64,000 bases of DNA from Apoda limacodes (Eukaryota > Arthropoda > Insecta > Lepidoptera > Limacodidae): contig OX291545.1 in NCBI GenBank assembly GCA_946406115.1, forward strand, positions 23,927,153-23,991,152. The letters run 5' to 3'. Positions 43,757 to 54,537 of the stretch are shown here, piece after piece (position 1 is the first letter of the stretch; every line of letters starts with the position of its first letter). The notes beneath the pieces were generated by a model. It was not told the DNA's origin and made no database searches. It worked only from the letters and a program-made list of their open reading frames with translations. The position numbers were made by a program, and so were the translations under genes.

Positions 43757-44461
43757 TGAGGTTTCAGTTGTTCAGTGGTCAGTCACTTGTTTGAGTGCTA
43801 TATTTTCTCAGTTAGACAGACGGACTACAAAGTAAAACAAAAGTTCCGTATACGGCTCCAAAAAAATCTAAAACTCAAACTAATGTTAAATCAAATACAA
43901 CTCTCTTCACTTTCATTCTCTAAAGTAGTACAAGAAAACAGAAGAGAAATTTCATATAACTTGACAACGAAACAAAACAATGTTGTTTACGTGATAATGG
44001 TTCCTAATAAGGGGTTAGATAGTGAAAGATTTATCTCGCTGCAAATGCGGGACGAGCTGCTACCGGGCCGAGTGCGTAGGGCGGCAAGCGAGACGAACGC
44101 GAGCCGATCGGCCCATTCGATTCCATGTTGAGTTCTCGACGGGTCGCCCGCTCTCTTACTACGGGTAACTAAGCGCGGAAAACTACGTGTACGCAACGGA
44201 CTTTCAGCTGTGAAAGCTGTGGTTAAGAGTAACCAGTGGTTCAAGTTAATAGGATTTTCTTTTTTTTTGTGTGTTGGGCGAAAATGCGTAGGACGGAAAT
44301 AGGAATAAGTGTTTGTGGTTCAATATTTTTGTTAGAAGGATGTTTTTCAATAGTTTGGAGTGGGTGTTAAGTGTTGTTTGTTGGATTGTTTGTTTAGGAC
44401 ATTCAATATGAAGAAAAGAAATCACATTGGAACGTCGGAAAAGCCGAAGGGTAAACGAAGG
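43757..44461 (+). promoter_or_regulatory. Candidate gene start: initiator motifs and GC-rich leader
   Basis: Right after rep-E, three TCAGT-type initiator motifs occur within 25 bp (43764-43788: TCAGTTGTTCAGTGGTCAGTC), the arthropod Pol II initiator consensus. The following ~500 bp includes a CpG-rich stretch (44040-44200) unlike the AT-rich flanks, and no repeat match was noticed. It leads to a short ATG exon with a splice donor at 44462. An ORF of 118 codons (43775-44131) lies inside but has no recognised domain. Functional reading is inference. Confidence 0.35.
44408..44461 (+). CDS. Candidate short first coding exon
   Basis: ATG at 44408 opens 18 codons (MKKRNHIGTSEKPKGKRR) that run directly into GTAAGT at 44462, a full-consensus splice donor. 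Just upstream, 'ttggattgtttgtttag' could equally be a 3' splice acceptor, so this could be exon 1 or a second exon after a leader intron. The peptide is very basic and is not recognised. If real, the remaining ~20 kb would be intron, since no downstream exon was recognised. Chance occurrence is possible. Confidence 0.3.
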
Positions 44462-44914
44462 GTAAGTTAATTTTGTATTAATTACTTAGATCGTTTCAAA
44501 TAGTTGCTTAGTTTTATTTTGATTTTATTTATTTATTTATTGCATAAGATGGAAAAAAGTAGCGTAAACAGTAGGTACCACACAATAAATTTATAAGCAA
44601 CGGGCAAATTATGTCTTTAGGACTTTAAGACTTTAACCAAGAAAGCGGAAAGAAAGCGGATTTGTGTGTAACTAATTACATAACAGAAAAAAAATGTCGA
44701 GATTATTAACCTATAGGTAAACATAGTATTTAAATATAAATTGTATTATGTTTTTCGTTTTTTTTTTACTAACAATTTTAGGGCGAAATACAAACAACAT
44801 TTAAAATCACTAGTTTACAATAAATTGCTGTGCAAGTATAGTATAGTTATCATAAAGAAAAAGAAAAACATTTACTTGACACTTAATTTAACAAATTAGG
44901 GGCTTGAGGCTCGA

Positions 44915-45090
44915 AAGGGGGGGAGGGGGTCTGGCTAAAATCACGAAATATCACAAGGGGGGAGGAGGGGGTGTAGTAAGATTATCACGTGTATTTATTT
45001 TTTCGTCAAAATTCTAAAAATTGTAAGATTTTTTGTAGGGACTAAAAATACACGTGATTTTGAGTGGGGGTGGGGGGGTAGTCTTAAACC
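44915..45090. repeat. G-rich low-complexity patches
   Basis: Runs such as GGGGGGGAGGGGGT, then GGGGGGAGGAGGGGG and GGGGGTGGGGGGG occur at 44919, 44957 and 45065. They could form G-quadruplexes; no gene is present. Confidence 0.6.
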
Positions 45091-45132
45091 TCACCACGTA
45101 TTGTGACTGACTGATGACGCTTTATAAAACCT

Positions 45133-45300
45133 TTCTATACTAATATTAAAAAGAGGTAACGTTTGGATGTAGGAGGTAATATCCGAAGCTAGTCACCGGA
45201 AACTTCAACTTCGTAAACTTTAAGTTAAACATAAACTTTCAGAATGGATATACCCGTAGGTTATACTTTGTTTTCAATATCATACTTTTTGAGTCAAAGA
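45133..45300 (+). mobile_element. Helitron 5' fragment
   Basis: It starts TCTATACTAATATTAAAAAG and continues 'aggtaacgtttggatgtagg'. No 3' CTAG end is found. Another Helitron subfamily by its interior. Confidence 0.45.
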
Positions 45301-45599
45301 TAGTTATCTATATTTATTAGCCACGTCGGAAGAAAAAACACTTTTTCTTAACGTTGCAACGATGCAATGACATGATTTAAAAAAAAATTATATTACTTTT
45401 ATCCTTATCATTTTTCTGTGAGACACTTCTACCAATTTCGTAACTGTGCTTACATTTTACATGATTTTTGGCACTTATATACATACTGTAGATATCAAGA
45501 AAAACAAAATAAACTTTTATCCTAATCGAGAGTGCCCACAGAAATAGGCTTTTCCTAGGGATCGTTTACTTAGTTAAAAAACTTTTTAAACAAAAACAA

Positions 45600-45800
45600 C
45601 AAATGAAGTGCAAGTCAAGTGTCTTATAAAGTGTCAACCAACTTCAATCTGTAATTCAGTTTTTTTTTAAATAATTATTTTTACCTTTTTAATGCATCTT
45701 TGACGTCGGTTATTGTTTTTTCAAGGAGGCTTAGACCATAGTCCACCGCGCTGGCGCAGTTAGAATTGGCGGACGTTTGTTGAAGTAGTGGCCAATCGAG
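45600..45800 (-). repeat. rep-F plus fragment shared with 26.5 kb
   Basis: 45640-45720 carries 'aacttcaatctgtaattcag' and 'gcatctttgacgtcggtt' (rep-F). 45727-45795 is the reverse complement of 26500-26575 ('gtccaccgcgctgg', 'ggcggacgtttgttgaagta'). Confidence 0.5.
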
Positions 45801-46740
45801 TTCTTCAAGTAACCGATAAGGCCTCTGATTTGGCTTTAAAACTGCTGTCATATGATCATACTTAGAACCGATTGTTTCAGGTGCATTCTGAAGCAAGCAT
45901 CTTCTTCTCTTTCTTCTGGGGATTATATCTGTGTAATAAAACAATGAAATGAATGAATAAAAAGCTAGAATTACTCGCAATAATTAAGAAGCGGAAGGTA
46001 GCATACTTTGGACACTTGTACCGAAATGATAAATATAATTTAATAAAAAAACATTATTGAAGAGAAAAAAGAGGGAAAACGAGGGTGAGGGAGAAGACGA
46101 ATAGCAATGGAGTGACAACTTTAAGAGCTTGACCGATATTAAAGACACTAATAGTCTCTGCAGACTAGCAAGAATAGGGAAGAGTTCCGTGTAGTGGTCG
46201 CTGACATCCGTTAGGATATGGCACCCTAAGGAGAAGAATAAACCAAAAATTCAAGAAAAAATATAATATGGTATGAATGTAGTACAAAATCATCTAGTGT
46301 GGTAATTAAGAAAGCCTGTAAAACCCTTAACTAGGTTTTATTTTTAAATTCCAACGAACAATGTTTCACCTATATAATAAAAGTACTTAACATTAACAAG
46401 TAGGTAGTGAAGAAACAAGTATATTGTCGCCTTAATAACAAACAAGTAACAATTTAAAAGCCCATGTGCTTAAAATGCTATATACGAATAACTTTACGGT
46501 AATAATATGTTCGTTAACAGTAAAGCTCGGATAATAAAATACATTAGCTACTTATAAATTTCCACTTGTATGCAAACTGCGAATAAAATTATCTATATAA
46601 ATTTTACTCGATAAGGATGACATTTTATATATGCACTAGTTGACGGCCCTGTCTTTGCCCTTAGATTTCACCGATATATGTATATTTTTGTTTGCCGCTG
46701 AAATCCTTTGCCTACCGACAAGTAGTAGATTATATTACAA
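45801..46740. other. Unassigned sequence
   Basis: No gene was recognised. 45990-46210 ('aagaagcggaaggtagcata..acttg', 'gagggagaagacgaatagc') has the flavour of an old LINE coding remnant, but I cannot assign it. Confidence 0.35.
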
Positions 46741-46945
46741 GGGTGCAAATTAGTATTTTTATAATAAGAGAGCAATTTTGAATCTAGAACGTAGCGAAAG
46801 ATTTCGGAGTGGAATCCCGATCATAGCGAGGGATTCTAAAGTAGAATCCTGAGTAGAGTGAGGGATTATTGGTTAACGTCGCCCGAGCTAAAAATATTTT
46901 GTGAACGAGTGATACACTCTACTTTTTATCCCCCTCTATAAGAAA
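46741..46945. repeat. Short degenerate tandem motif (GTAGCGAGGGATTCTA)
   Basis: Near 46785-46890 the pattern 'gaatc(t/c)..(a/c)GTAGCGA(a/g)(a/g)GATT' recurs three to four times as 'cgtagcgaaagattt', 'catagcgagggattctaaag', 'tagagtgagggatta'. This is a small imperfect array inside a dispersed repeat. Confidence 0.45.
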
Positions 46946-47174
46946 AAGAAATAAAAAACACTTTTAGACACAACTCATGAGGAAAAATTATAAAAAAGTA
47001 TAATTACTGTTTAAAGTAAAAGGATTTATTACAAATTTATATTTACATTTGAAATATTTTGACAGTATTGAAATGTTAAATGAACAATTGTTGAAAAGTG
47101 TAGAGAACAGTCAAATATTGACAACGCAGTCAATATTTTTTAAAAGGAATTGATTAAAATTCAAGCGGTTGCTT

Positions 47175-47201
47175 CGGGAGCAGCATAGCACTCTGCTCCC
47201 G
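47175..47201. repeat. 9-bp perfect hairpin
   Basis: CGGGAGCAG (47175-47183) and CTGCTCCCG (47193-47201) flank a 9-nt loop, in otherwise AT-rich DNA. No T-run follows and no gene is adjacent. Confidence 0.8.
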
Positions 47202-47641
47202 CCTAATGGCGAACCAACCAACGTTTTTTCAATAGATTGGATGAAAACTAAATTTCTTTCTTGAAAAACTGTTGGGTCAAATTCCATTTAAATTATTATG
47301 ACAAACTCTTAGAAACAAAGATACGAGATAACGCATATTATTCTTCTGTCAGAAAAGGAACTCTGCAATCACTGTGCGGTTTAAAATACACACAAAACGA
47401 AATTAGGCATTATTAAAAAACAAACTTACAATTATTATAAATATAGTATTTAGTTTAGATTTTAAAATGTAAAAGTTGATGAGTATTTCGCTTTAATGGT
47501 TGAGTGCATAAATATAAAGATTACATACGTAAAGAAGTTGATAGTCGATAACATATCTATAGTTATTCAAACAAAAACATGTGACACACAAATAGGCAGA
47601 TAACAAGATAAAAAGATAAGATTCAGGATTTTTATCCCCAA

Positions 47642-48092
47642 ATGGGTATCAGTTTGGCCCTCTTGACTAGGTTCAAGGACGGTCTGTGATTGTCTTCAAC
47701 GATCCCAAGCTCACAAACTGTGTCAAACCCTTTTGTCTGAGGACACAGATTTGGCCTCCCTATCTGTGTTCTACCGCCTGTACAATAGGATGTGTTCTGA
47801 GGAATTTATCGAAAGCTCACGGCTTCTTTCTACCATGTACCCGCTTGCGATCGGCAGGGAATTCATTTCAGACTTTAGAACCTAAATGGTCGCGTTCTTC
47901 CCTTAAAGTACCAATGCCAAGATTCTTTCTAAGGACTTCTTCACGAAAAATTTATTAGATTTTTGAAGGGTCGTCAAGGTATGAGTGATGCCCCAGGCAT
48001 TGCAAACGTCCATAGGCTGTGGTGACCGCTTACCATCAAGCGGACCGTAAGCTTGTATGCCACCTTGGTGGTATATAGGAAAAAAAAACATA
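47642..48092 (+). mobile_element. LINE-A, 5'-truncated copy
   Basis: It begins at the equivalent of ~35744 in the intact copy ('gggtatcagtttggccct') and covers the C-terminal coding region with many small deletions and frameshifts. The tail (GCGGACCGTAAGCTTG, TGGTATATAGG) and an A run follow at ~48080-48088. Nonfunctional. Confidence 0.85.
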
Positions 48093-48138
48093 AATATGGT
48101 ATAATTTTACCCTTTATTTATTTTTGATTATAGTAAAT

Positions 48139-48179
48139 AAAGCTCCATGGCCTGGAATCCATGGAGCTTTTAAAAGCTT
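48139..48179. repeat. 12-bp perfect hairpin plus adjacent palindrome
   Basis: AAAGCTCCATGG (48139-48150) and CCATGGAGCTTT (48159-48170) flank an 8-nt loop. The palindrome AGCTTTTAAAAGCT (48166-48179) overlaps the right arm. Confidence 0.85.
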
Positions 48180-48660
48180 TGTAGGTAGAATTTATCACCG
48201 CAACAATGACAATTCAACGACAGAGATAAATTAGGAGCTTTTAGACTAAAATTCTTTCAATTTAGCTGAAGAATTTTATGAAGATATCAAGTCGTCATTA
48301 ATTTGATTAATTAAAGATATTATCTAGTGATATTCCAAACACCAATTAAAAAGATCCTACTAATTTCACACATTTCACAAATAACAACTAGTTTATTTAT
48401 ATAATCTATAATTGTTTTTTTTTGGCCGTCATAGACTTTAATTATAATACCGTTCAAGAGTATGTCGAGCAATTCTTATTGAACTGCGGTGATAGCTTAC
48501 TATCAGGCAATCATACAAAGTTGAAATAAATCTTAACGCAAATTGATACCATGGCATACACAGAATTTAAGCCCCTTGGCGTTGGAATTTTGCGGCAGTT
48601 TTTTTTTTTTACCTAAAACCTATACAAAATGACTGTAAAGATGTATGTAAACCATAGAGA
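48180..48660. other. Unassigned AT-rich sequence
   Basis: No gene or repeat partner was noticed. Confidence 0.45.
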
Positions 48661-48673
48661 TACATCATCATGA

Positions 48674-48860
48674 CATAGAGAACTGGACAGCGCATTTTCT
48701 AGCCAGATGCGAAAAAAAGGTTCGCAAAAGTGTGACAGAAACGAAATGATACAGAGGTCTCTTGTCTCTCTGACTTGTTGAACAAACAAAATGGCGAACG
48801 TTGATAGAAAGAAAAAAAAAGACCAAAGGTTTGCTTTGTTTTTTGAGGCTAATGCACAAT
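48674..48860 (+). repeat. Dispersed repeat, copy 2
   Basis: Partner of 32177-32385, same orientation ('gaactggacagcgcatt', 'tctcttgtctctctgacttg', 'aaaatggcgaacgtt'). An insert of ~25 bp distinguishes it. Confidence 0.65.
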
Positions 48861-49319
48861 CCATAGGACAGATTACAGAACTAAACAATAACAAAAATTA
48901 ACAATCTACCCCAGTATAACAACAAAAGGAATAAAAACCTATAATAAATTTATTTTTATTAGAAAATTAAGTTCAGAAACACGATGACGGTAATTTTTTA
49001 CGGTGTTTTTGTTTAGTTGTAAAAAAAAAATTTTAATAAAAATCCGTAAAAAGGATTCATCCAAAAGTATAAACTTGTCACAGTGGATATACATATACTT
49101 ATTCATAATTTAAAACAGACATTTTTAAAAATATTTAAGAAAATAAATAAAAATTGACCATTCCCTCCTTATTCTAGTCTAAAACTCGTTGGCCTAAAAT
49201 TTTGAAAAAAACAGAAAATAGTTGTTTACATATGGATTACAGGAAAACCTATAAGAAGATTACCTATGGCCTTAAAATAACATTGTAAGTCTCTCAAAAT
49301 TTTGCGTACAAACTAACAT

Positions 49320-49430
49320 TTTTTTAGCTACCACAAACTTGGGTAACATTAAAAAAAACATGGTAGAAAACATATTCATCGTACGGAACCCTCTCCACGC
49401 AAGTTCAACTCGTACATGTCTGGTTTTTTA
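49320..49430 (+). repeat. Diverged 3' end of a rep-A/D-type element
   Basis: It contains 'gtacggaaccctctccacgc', then GCAAGTTCAACTCGTAC, a diverged form of the terminal palindrome, and 'tgtctggttttt'. The 5' limit is unclear. Confidence 0.4.
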
Positions 49431-49715
49431 AAGTAAAGTTTTCAACAGGCGCATTTAATTGGGCGGTGGTGAAAATAATTAAGCTTCGAACTCACGATCG
49501 CAGTCACCAAAACCATCTTTGCCGCAAAGCAAAAGCTTTTATTTTATATTATTGGTTTAATATAATCATGTATCGTTTATAACCTTATATTAATCAAAGG
49601 TTTCAAGTTGAAAATTGTGCAAAAAAGACTAATTTCATTGGTTATTTTGCAATAAATCTGTAATAAATATGCGCTTTGTTTGTAATAACAAACTTAAAGG
49701 GCATGAAGCAGCTAA

Positions 49716-49917
49716 CTAGCTCCACCATTAGATATCCTCAATTTTCTCCTTTAGCGACCACTTTAAGCAGAAATGCCCATTACAACTCACAGGTATTATT
49801 AAAAAACTATATAAAACATTCTAACAATAGCTTATGACTAGTTTTATATTTACATTTGGATTATAGAAATTCATTTTCTTCGAAGAGAAAATTGAGGATA
49901 TCTAATGGCGGCGCTAG
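49716..49917. mobile_element. Short element with 33-bp terminal inverted repeats
   Basis: The arms 49716-49748 and 49885-49917 are inverted copies with two mismatches (core ATTAGATATCCTCAATTTTC), enclosing 136 bp of AT-rich DNA. Each outer end is CTAG. Size and structure fit a miniature inverted-repeat element (MITE). No clear target duplication beyond CTAG is seen. Confidence 0.75.
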
Positions 49918-50125
49918 TGGGCTGTAAGAGAGCCTTTAACAAACAATTCATTTGTTTCAATGAACAGGGCATTGACCCAAAATATACGATTTTTGATCTA
50001 AAAAGAAAATTCAATTATCTAGTTCATACCTTGGTTTATTAGTATTTTTTTGGTGTAAAAAGGTATTATTACGTTCCTGTCTGTAGAATTTCTAATTCTT
50101 CTCATTAATTACAATTAAGAAAATA

Positions 50126-50440
50126 GTCAATGGTGGCCGAAGGGTTTAAATTTCACTTCACGTCCCAAGTGGCGGAGGTTCGAACCCCGGGGTTGGCGTG
50201 TACCAATGAGACTTTTCTTAATTTCTAAAGTACACTAAATTATTTATTCACACCACTGGCTTTTCGGTAAAGGAAAACAATCTGAGGAAATACATACATC
50301 AAGAAAAAAAAAGAAAGTATGTGAAATCCACAATCCGTGCTGGGCCCGCGGGTGGGCTTATGGCCCAAATCACTCTTGCTTCTGAGGGTAGGCCGTGCCC
50401 TAACAGTGGGGACCTATGAACGCTGGCAACAAGAAAAAAA
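50126..50440 (+). mobile_element. tRNA-derived SINE, fullest copy
   Basis: The head holds an A-box-like TGGCCGAAGGG and a perfect B box GGTTCGAACCCC at tRNA-like spacing. The tRNA-unrelated body follows ('caccactggcttttcggtaa', 'gaaatccacaatccg', 'gggtaggccgtgcccta') and ends near an A run at ~50438. Other copies lie at 8208-8484 and 4762-4960, both minus. Confidence 0.8.
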
Positions 50441-50496
50441 TAGCAATGAAGTGAACAAAAACGTTACTAAAAAGTAAATATTTTTGAGTTAATACC

Positions 50497-50532
50497 CTTA
50501 TTATCTGAACCAACAAATGTTCAGATAATAAG
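50497..50532. repeat. 14-bp perfect hairpin
   Basis: CTTATTATCTGAAC (50497-50510) and GTTCAGATAATAAG (50519-50532) flank an 8-nt loop. No linked gene is seen. Confidence 0.85.
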
Positions 50533-50539
50533 TATCTTC

Positions 50540-51448
50540 AACCTAACGAATATTATAAAAGTCACAAAAAAGCTACGTGACATATTATTATAATACTTAT
50601 TCAAAAAATTTTTTTTAGGTCAGCTAGTCTTTAAGTAAAATCATGATAAGTCGTATATGAGTGAGTAACAGTATTTACTGATTCATTATTTTGTCAACAT
50701 ATATGTTTGTTTCGCTTCTGAGAACATGCGTATCGCTAAAATCCCACATTTAGTAAACATTTTGAAATGATAATGGTTATTCGATAATGTTATTGTTATA
50801 CGTAAACATTATAAAGTCGTTTCAACTTTTATTTAAAATTATCTTGAGTTTTCGACCTTCGCCCCCATTATCGGTTACATATTCTAACTAAATTTACATT
50901 GGGTACTAGAAATTGTATATTTGTTAGAAGTGTTCCGACGCCTAAATGTAGTGACGTAGTTACACAAATAATTCTCGCTTCTATTATGTTTTGTTTAAAT
51001 ATCTATTACTTACACCTAATATTATTTATTTTTAATGGTAAACACTAAAAATTGAAAAACAAAATGTATAGAATTATCATAGAGCGTGGTGTGATTTGCG
51101 TAGGCTTTCCAATAGGATAGGTTGTCTGGGGTCCCGTACGCAGAAAGTAAAAGTTGTGAGACTTCGGGATTCTGTCTTTCTTAATGCCAAGGATGTTTAT
51201 ACAGTTCTAGCTTGCATGGCTACATTTATCAGATAAAAAATATGATTTTTTACTGTAGTAGGTACATATAATTAGTTTTTTATAGGATATATAAGTTTAA
51301 TTCTTTTGTTTTATTTATTTTAAAACATTTCTATATGTAGTCGTTGTTAATTTTATAAATTGTGTTGGAGGAGGGTCTGCAAATTATATTTTTTAGGAGC
51401 ATGTTACGGAGCAAACAAATAAATATCGTTCTAAAAAGTCAGTTTTCA
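50540..51448. other. Unassigned AT-rich sequence
   Basis: No gene was recognised. 51115-51150 ('ggggtcccgtacgcagaaag') may be a rep-type fragment. Confidence 0.4.
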
Positions 51449-51866
51449 GGGTTCCGTACCTCAAAAGAAAAAAGAAACCCTTATGGGATCACTTTGTTGT
51501 AGTCTATATGTCTGTCTATCAAGACCCTTTTTCTAAGGTATACGTGAAGGTATTAAGTTGAAATTAATATCAAATAATAAGGTCTACTGTTCCTTGAAGC
51601 TGTAAAAAAATCAAGATTTTAAGTCATCGCGATAAAAAATACGGCCATTTTTGTCGCATATTTTGACATTACCTATTCTAAAATCATGAAATTTGGCAAA
51701 AAGCAAAATATTACATCACAAATATAGGAAAAACTCCAAAAATTGATCAAAAACCTGTGAGACTTGATATCATGCTGGGAGAACTATCTACATATAAGAA
51801 GTTTGTACGGAACGCTCGGTGCGCGAGCCAGACACTCTCATGGCCGTTATCTTCTTATTTTTTTTT
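51449..51866 (+). repeat. rep-D element
   Basis: It begins GGGTTCCGTACCTCAAAAG and has 'gggatcactttgttgtagtc', 'gtctgtctatcaagaccc', 'atgaaatttggcaaaaag', and ends 'gtacggaacgctcggtgcg', GCGAGCCAGACACTC and 'ggccgtta'. It is ~418 bp, with the same terminal plan as rep-A but a different interior. Confidence 0.7.
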
Positions 51867-51917
51867 ATTAATACATTATTAGTAATTTCACATCTGATCA
51901 CTGCGGTAAAATTATAA

Positions 51918-52168
51918 ATAAAACTGGCCAAGTACGAGTCGGACTCGCGCTCTAAGGGTTCCGTACCTAACACCATTTACGTAATTTATAAAAACAAACA
52001 AAAACAATAAGTGTGCCGCTAAGCGTTCACCCATCTAATTATTAAACAAGCCCGACGTTGCTTAACGTTTCCAACAAATGTGTCGCTTAATAATAGTTAG
52101 ATGGCGCTGTAACAATGATTTAAGATGGTAAATGGCTCGTGCCCGTCTCACACTTGGCTATTTTTTTA
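51918..52168 (+). repeat. rep-B element
   Basis: The left end 'aaactggccaagtacgagtc' runs into GGACTCGCGC and 'agggttccgtacc'. The interior ('gttgcttaacg', 'aatgtgtcgcttaataatag', 'atggcgctg.aac..tgattta') matches 25413-25678. The right end is 'ctcacacttggctattttt'. Confidence 0.7.
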
Positions 52169-52269
52169 TACGCCGCCGCCGTTACGACACCGCGTCCGAA
52201 TTCGAACGTAAATATTGTTATTTGTATTTGTTGTTATTTTTTTTTTTAATAGTTCAATTTAATCTAATC

Positions 52270-52345
52270 ATAACAAAAAAAAGGCTTGTGACAGTTCGGA
52301 TTTGAACCTTCGCTCATATGATTCGAAGCTGGAGTAATTGCACCA
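52270..52345 (-). mobile_element. tRNA-like SINE head, minus strand
   Basis: The minus strand reads 'gcgaaGGTTCAAATCCgaactg', an exact Pol III B box, ~45 bp after a weak A-box-like GGTGCAATTACTCC, then an A/T run. It may be a SINE remnant or tRNA pseudogene; no full cloverleaf could be drawn. Confidence 0.4.
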
Positions 52346-52779
52346 ATTTTAATATACATAGATAAAATTGTGAAATTATTGATACTATTCAGCTCAAAGC
52401 CTACAAGACAAACGACTATTAAACGTCATGAAACAGTCGTTCATTGCCCACGACTTTCGTTATTTCTGTAAGTGTTGAGTAAGTAGATCGGCGCGGGCGT
52501 ATGTCAGGTGATATAGTTTTCATATTCTACATATATGTACCTATGCAACAGCGTAGTGTACAGCTATTTTACATTATAAATGTAAAATATATATTTTTTC
52601 ATAAAAAATCCCGAACTTGTGTAAATTAGATTTTACACTACTCATGCACTCCAAAATAGGGTTGAAAGTACGTGTTTGCAGAGATTATAACTTTCTTGCC
52701 CGGTTAGGGGACGAAAGTAAAAATAAAAAACAAACACTTTCTATTTAAAAGCTGACGAAACAATTAAATGGCTTCTTTT

Positions 52780-52935
52780 TATTTGGTACAGTGCCATTTG
52801 TGATTATAAAAGCGAACCAATTTCACATTGAAAAAAAAATAACTCACTATTTATAAACAACAGAAAACATAACCATAGCTTGTAATTATTCGGTACAGCG
52901 CCATCTATGTTTATAAAAGTGAATTAATATTTGTT
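52780..52935. repeat. Tandem duplication, ~107-bp period
   Basis: Two blocks share 'ggtacag(t/c)gccat(t/c)t.tg' and 'ttataaaag(c/t)gaa', near 52784 and 52891. A GC-rich motif 'ggccctcagcttcgcttcgg' follows at 53048. Confidence 0.5.
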
Positions 52936-53801
52936 AAGTCAATTAAAACTTTAATTAATTATATTTTATTATCCTCGCATTTGTAGTGTAAAGCACTATG
53001 TATCATCACTAGGGATGAAAGACGATTCCCACCTCGTGTGTTTTAAGGCCCTCAGCTTCGCTTCGGCCCTCAAACTACACCCTCGTCGGTAATCAGTCAC
53101 TTTCACCCCTTGCTGAACAATGTACTATTAAATAGATTTAAATTATTGGAAATGGGGTTGAAATGTAAAAATCGGGTACTACGGAAAACAGGATGTCATA
53201 TGAACTGGCTGTGTTTGCACATTTCAGAACTATTTATTATGTTTACTTATAGCCTAAAATGTCATAAATTTTGCCGTACATGGTAGATAAGTGATCTTTG
53301 GGCGCGTTCGTTCTGGCATCAAGAGTTCCCACGAATGCTACTTTTCACACTTTTGGTAACGCCAGTTTTGCCACCGACACCTACCGTTCTTTTAGCTTTG
53401 AAACGTAACTAACAAAATTTCTAGTTACAAAACTTGCAAAACGAACGCTGGACATACACACACTACGATAAAACACACACACACTACCATAAACAATGAA
53501 TATGTATAGGCAGTTTGACAGATTAACACAAAAACCCCACCTCCAGACATGGGTCTAAAGTTTCTTTTTTCGGCGGCAAAAATGACAAAAATAACAAAAA
53601 TAACGTAAACGAACGCATGACAGTTTGTCACAGATGAAACTAAAATTTTGATATTTTTGATACCAATGCTAAACGAACGGATGACAAGTGGCAAAAGTAA
53701 TGAAAATAATGCTTATAGTTAAATATTTGTTATGTTTTAATTTCTGTTTATTTCTTAATGTTTTTGCAGTCGGGTTTCTTTATTTATTTAATTACTTTTT
53801 A

Positions 53802-54112
53802 GGGTTCCGTAGTCAACAAGGAACCCTTATAGTTTCAACATGTCCGTCCGTCCGTCCGCAGCTTAGTTCAAAAACTACTTATACGAAAAAGCTGCAATTT
53901 GGCAGGGATATACACATTGATCAAGCCGACAGAGGTAGAAACAAATCTTTGAACAAAAATTTTTTTAGGGTACCTCCCCTATACGTGAAGTGGGGACGTA
54001 ATTTTTTTTTTCGGCTACCCCATCGTGTAGGATGTCGTTGGATAGGAATTCCGAAAACATTGGCGGTATGCAAAGATCAATTTTTGATTTAGGGCTCCGT
54101 TTTCAAAATATT
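53802..54112 (+). repeat. rep-C element
   Basis: It begins AGGGTTCCGTAGTCAACAAG and has 'cccttatagtttcaacatgt', (CCGT)n and 'cagcttagttc', then a long interior ('gggtacctcccctatacg', 'ggatgtcgttggatagg') and ends near 'agggctccgttttc'. It is the most complete rep-C copy here. The 134-codon plus-strand open frame across it is incidental. Confidence 0.6.
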
Positions 54113-54399
54113 TAGCATTAAGTACTTTTAAGTGCCCCCCCCCCCCTTTACCAGCGAAAGTATAATATTTGGAAATACAAAAAAAAATTACAGTGGTAGT
54201 GCATGTAATGAATTTAAAAGGAAAACTATCACGGATAAGTACACTTTACAGGCTAACGAGTAACAGTCGACCAAGTTATAAAATGTACTTAGAAAAGTGA
54301 ATTTTTTGTACAAATTCCATTAAAATTTACTTATATGAAGTAGATACATCTGTAAAACAGGTATAAAATATAATGATGAATAGTAATAGAAAACTAAAA

Positions 54400-54537
54400 T
54401 AATAACATTGTAAAAATAAAAAAAATACTTAAGAGGGGCTCCCACACACACACACGTGATTTTTTTTGCGTTTTTATAGATAATGGTAAGAAACCCTTCG
54501 TGCGCGAGTCCGACTCGCACTTGGCCGATTTTTTTGT
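54400..54537 (+). repeat. rep-A, 3' end only
   Basis: It carries 'gaggggctccca' with a (CA)n insertion, 'cgtgattttttt', 'aacccttcgtgcgcg', the palindrome GCGAGTCCGACTCGC and ACTTGGCCGATTTTT. The 5' half is absent. Confidence 0.7.

Noticed and set aside
44915..45090. G-rich patches as telomeric or rDNA sequence
   Set aside because: They are irregular G runs without a telomere-type unit or any rRNA core sequence.
52270..52345. A functional tRNA gene
   Set aside because: Only the B box is good; acceptor and D stems could not be paired, so it is listed as a SINE-like remnant.
53688..54092. 134-codon plus-strand frame
   Set aside because: Most of it overlaps a rep-C repeat with a (CCGT)n run; no protein family is recognisable.
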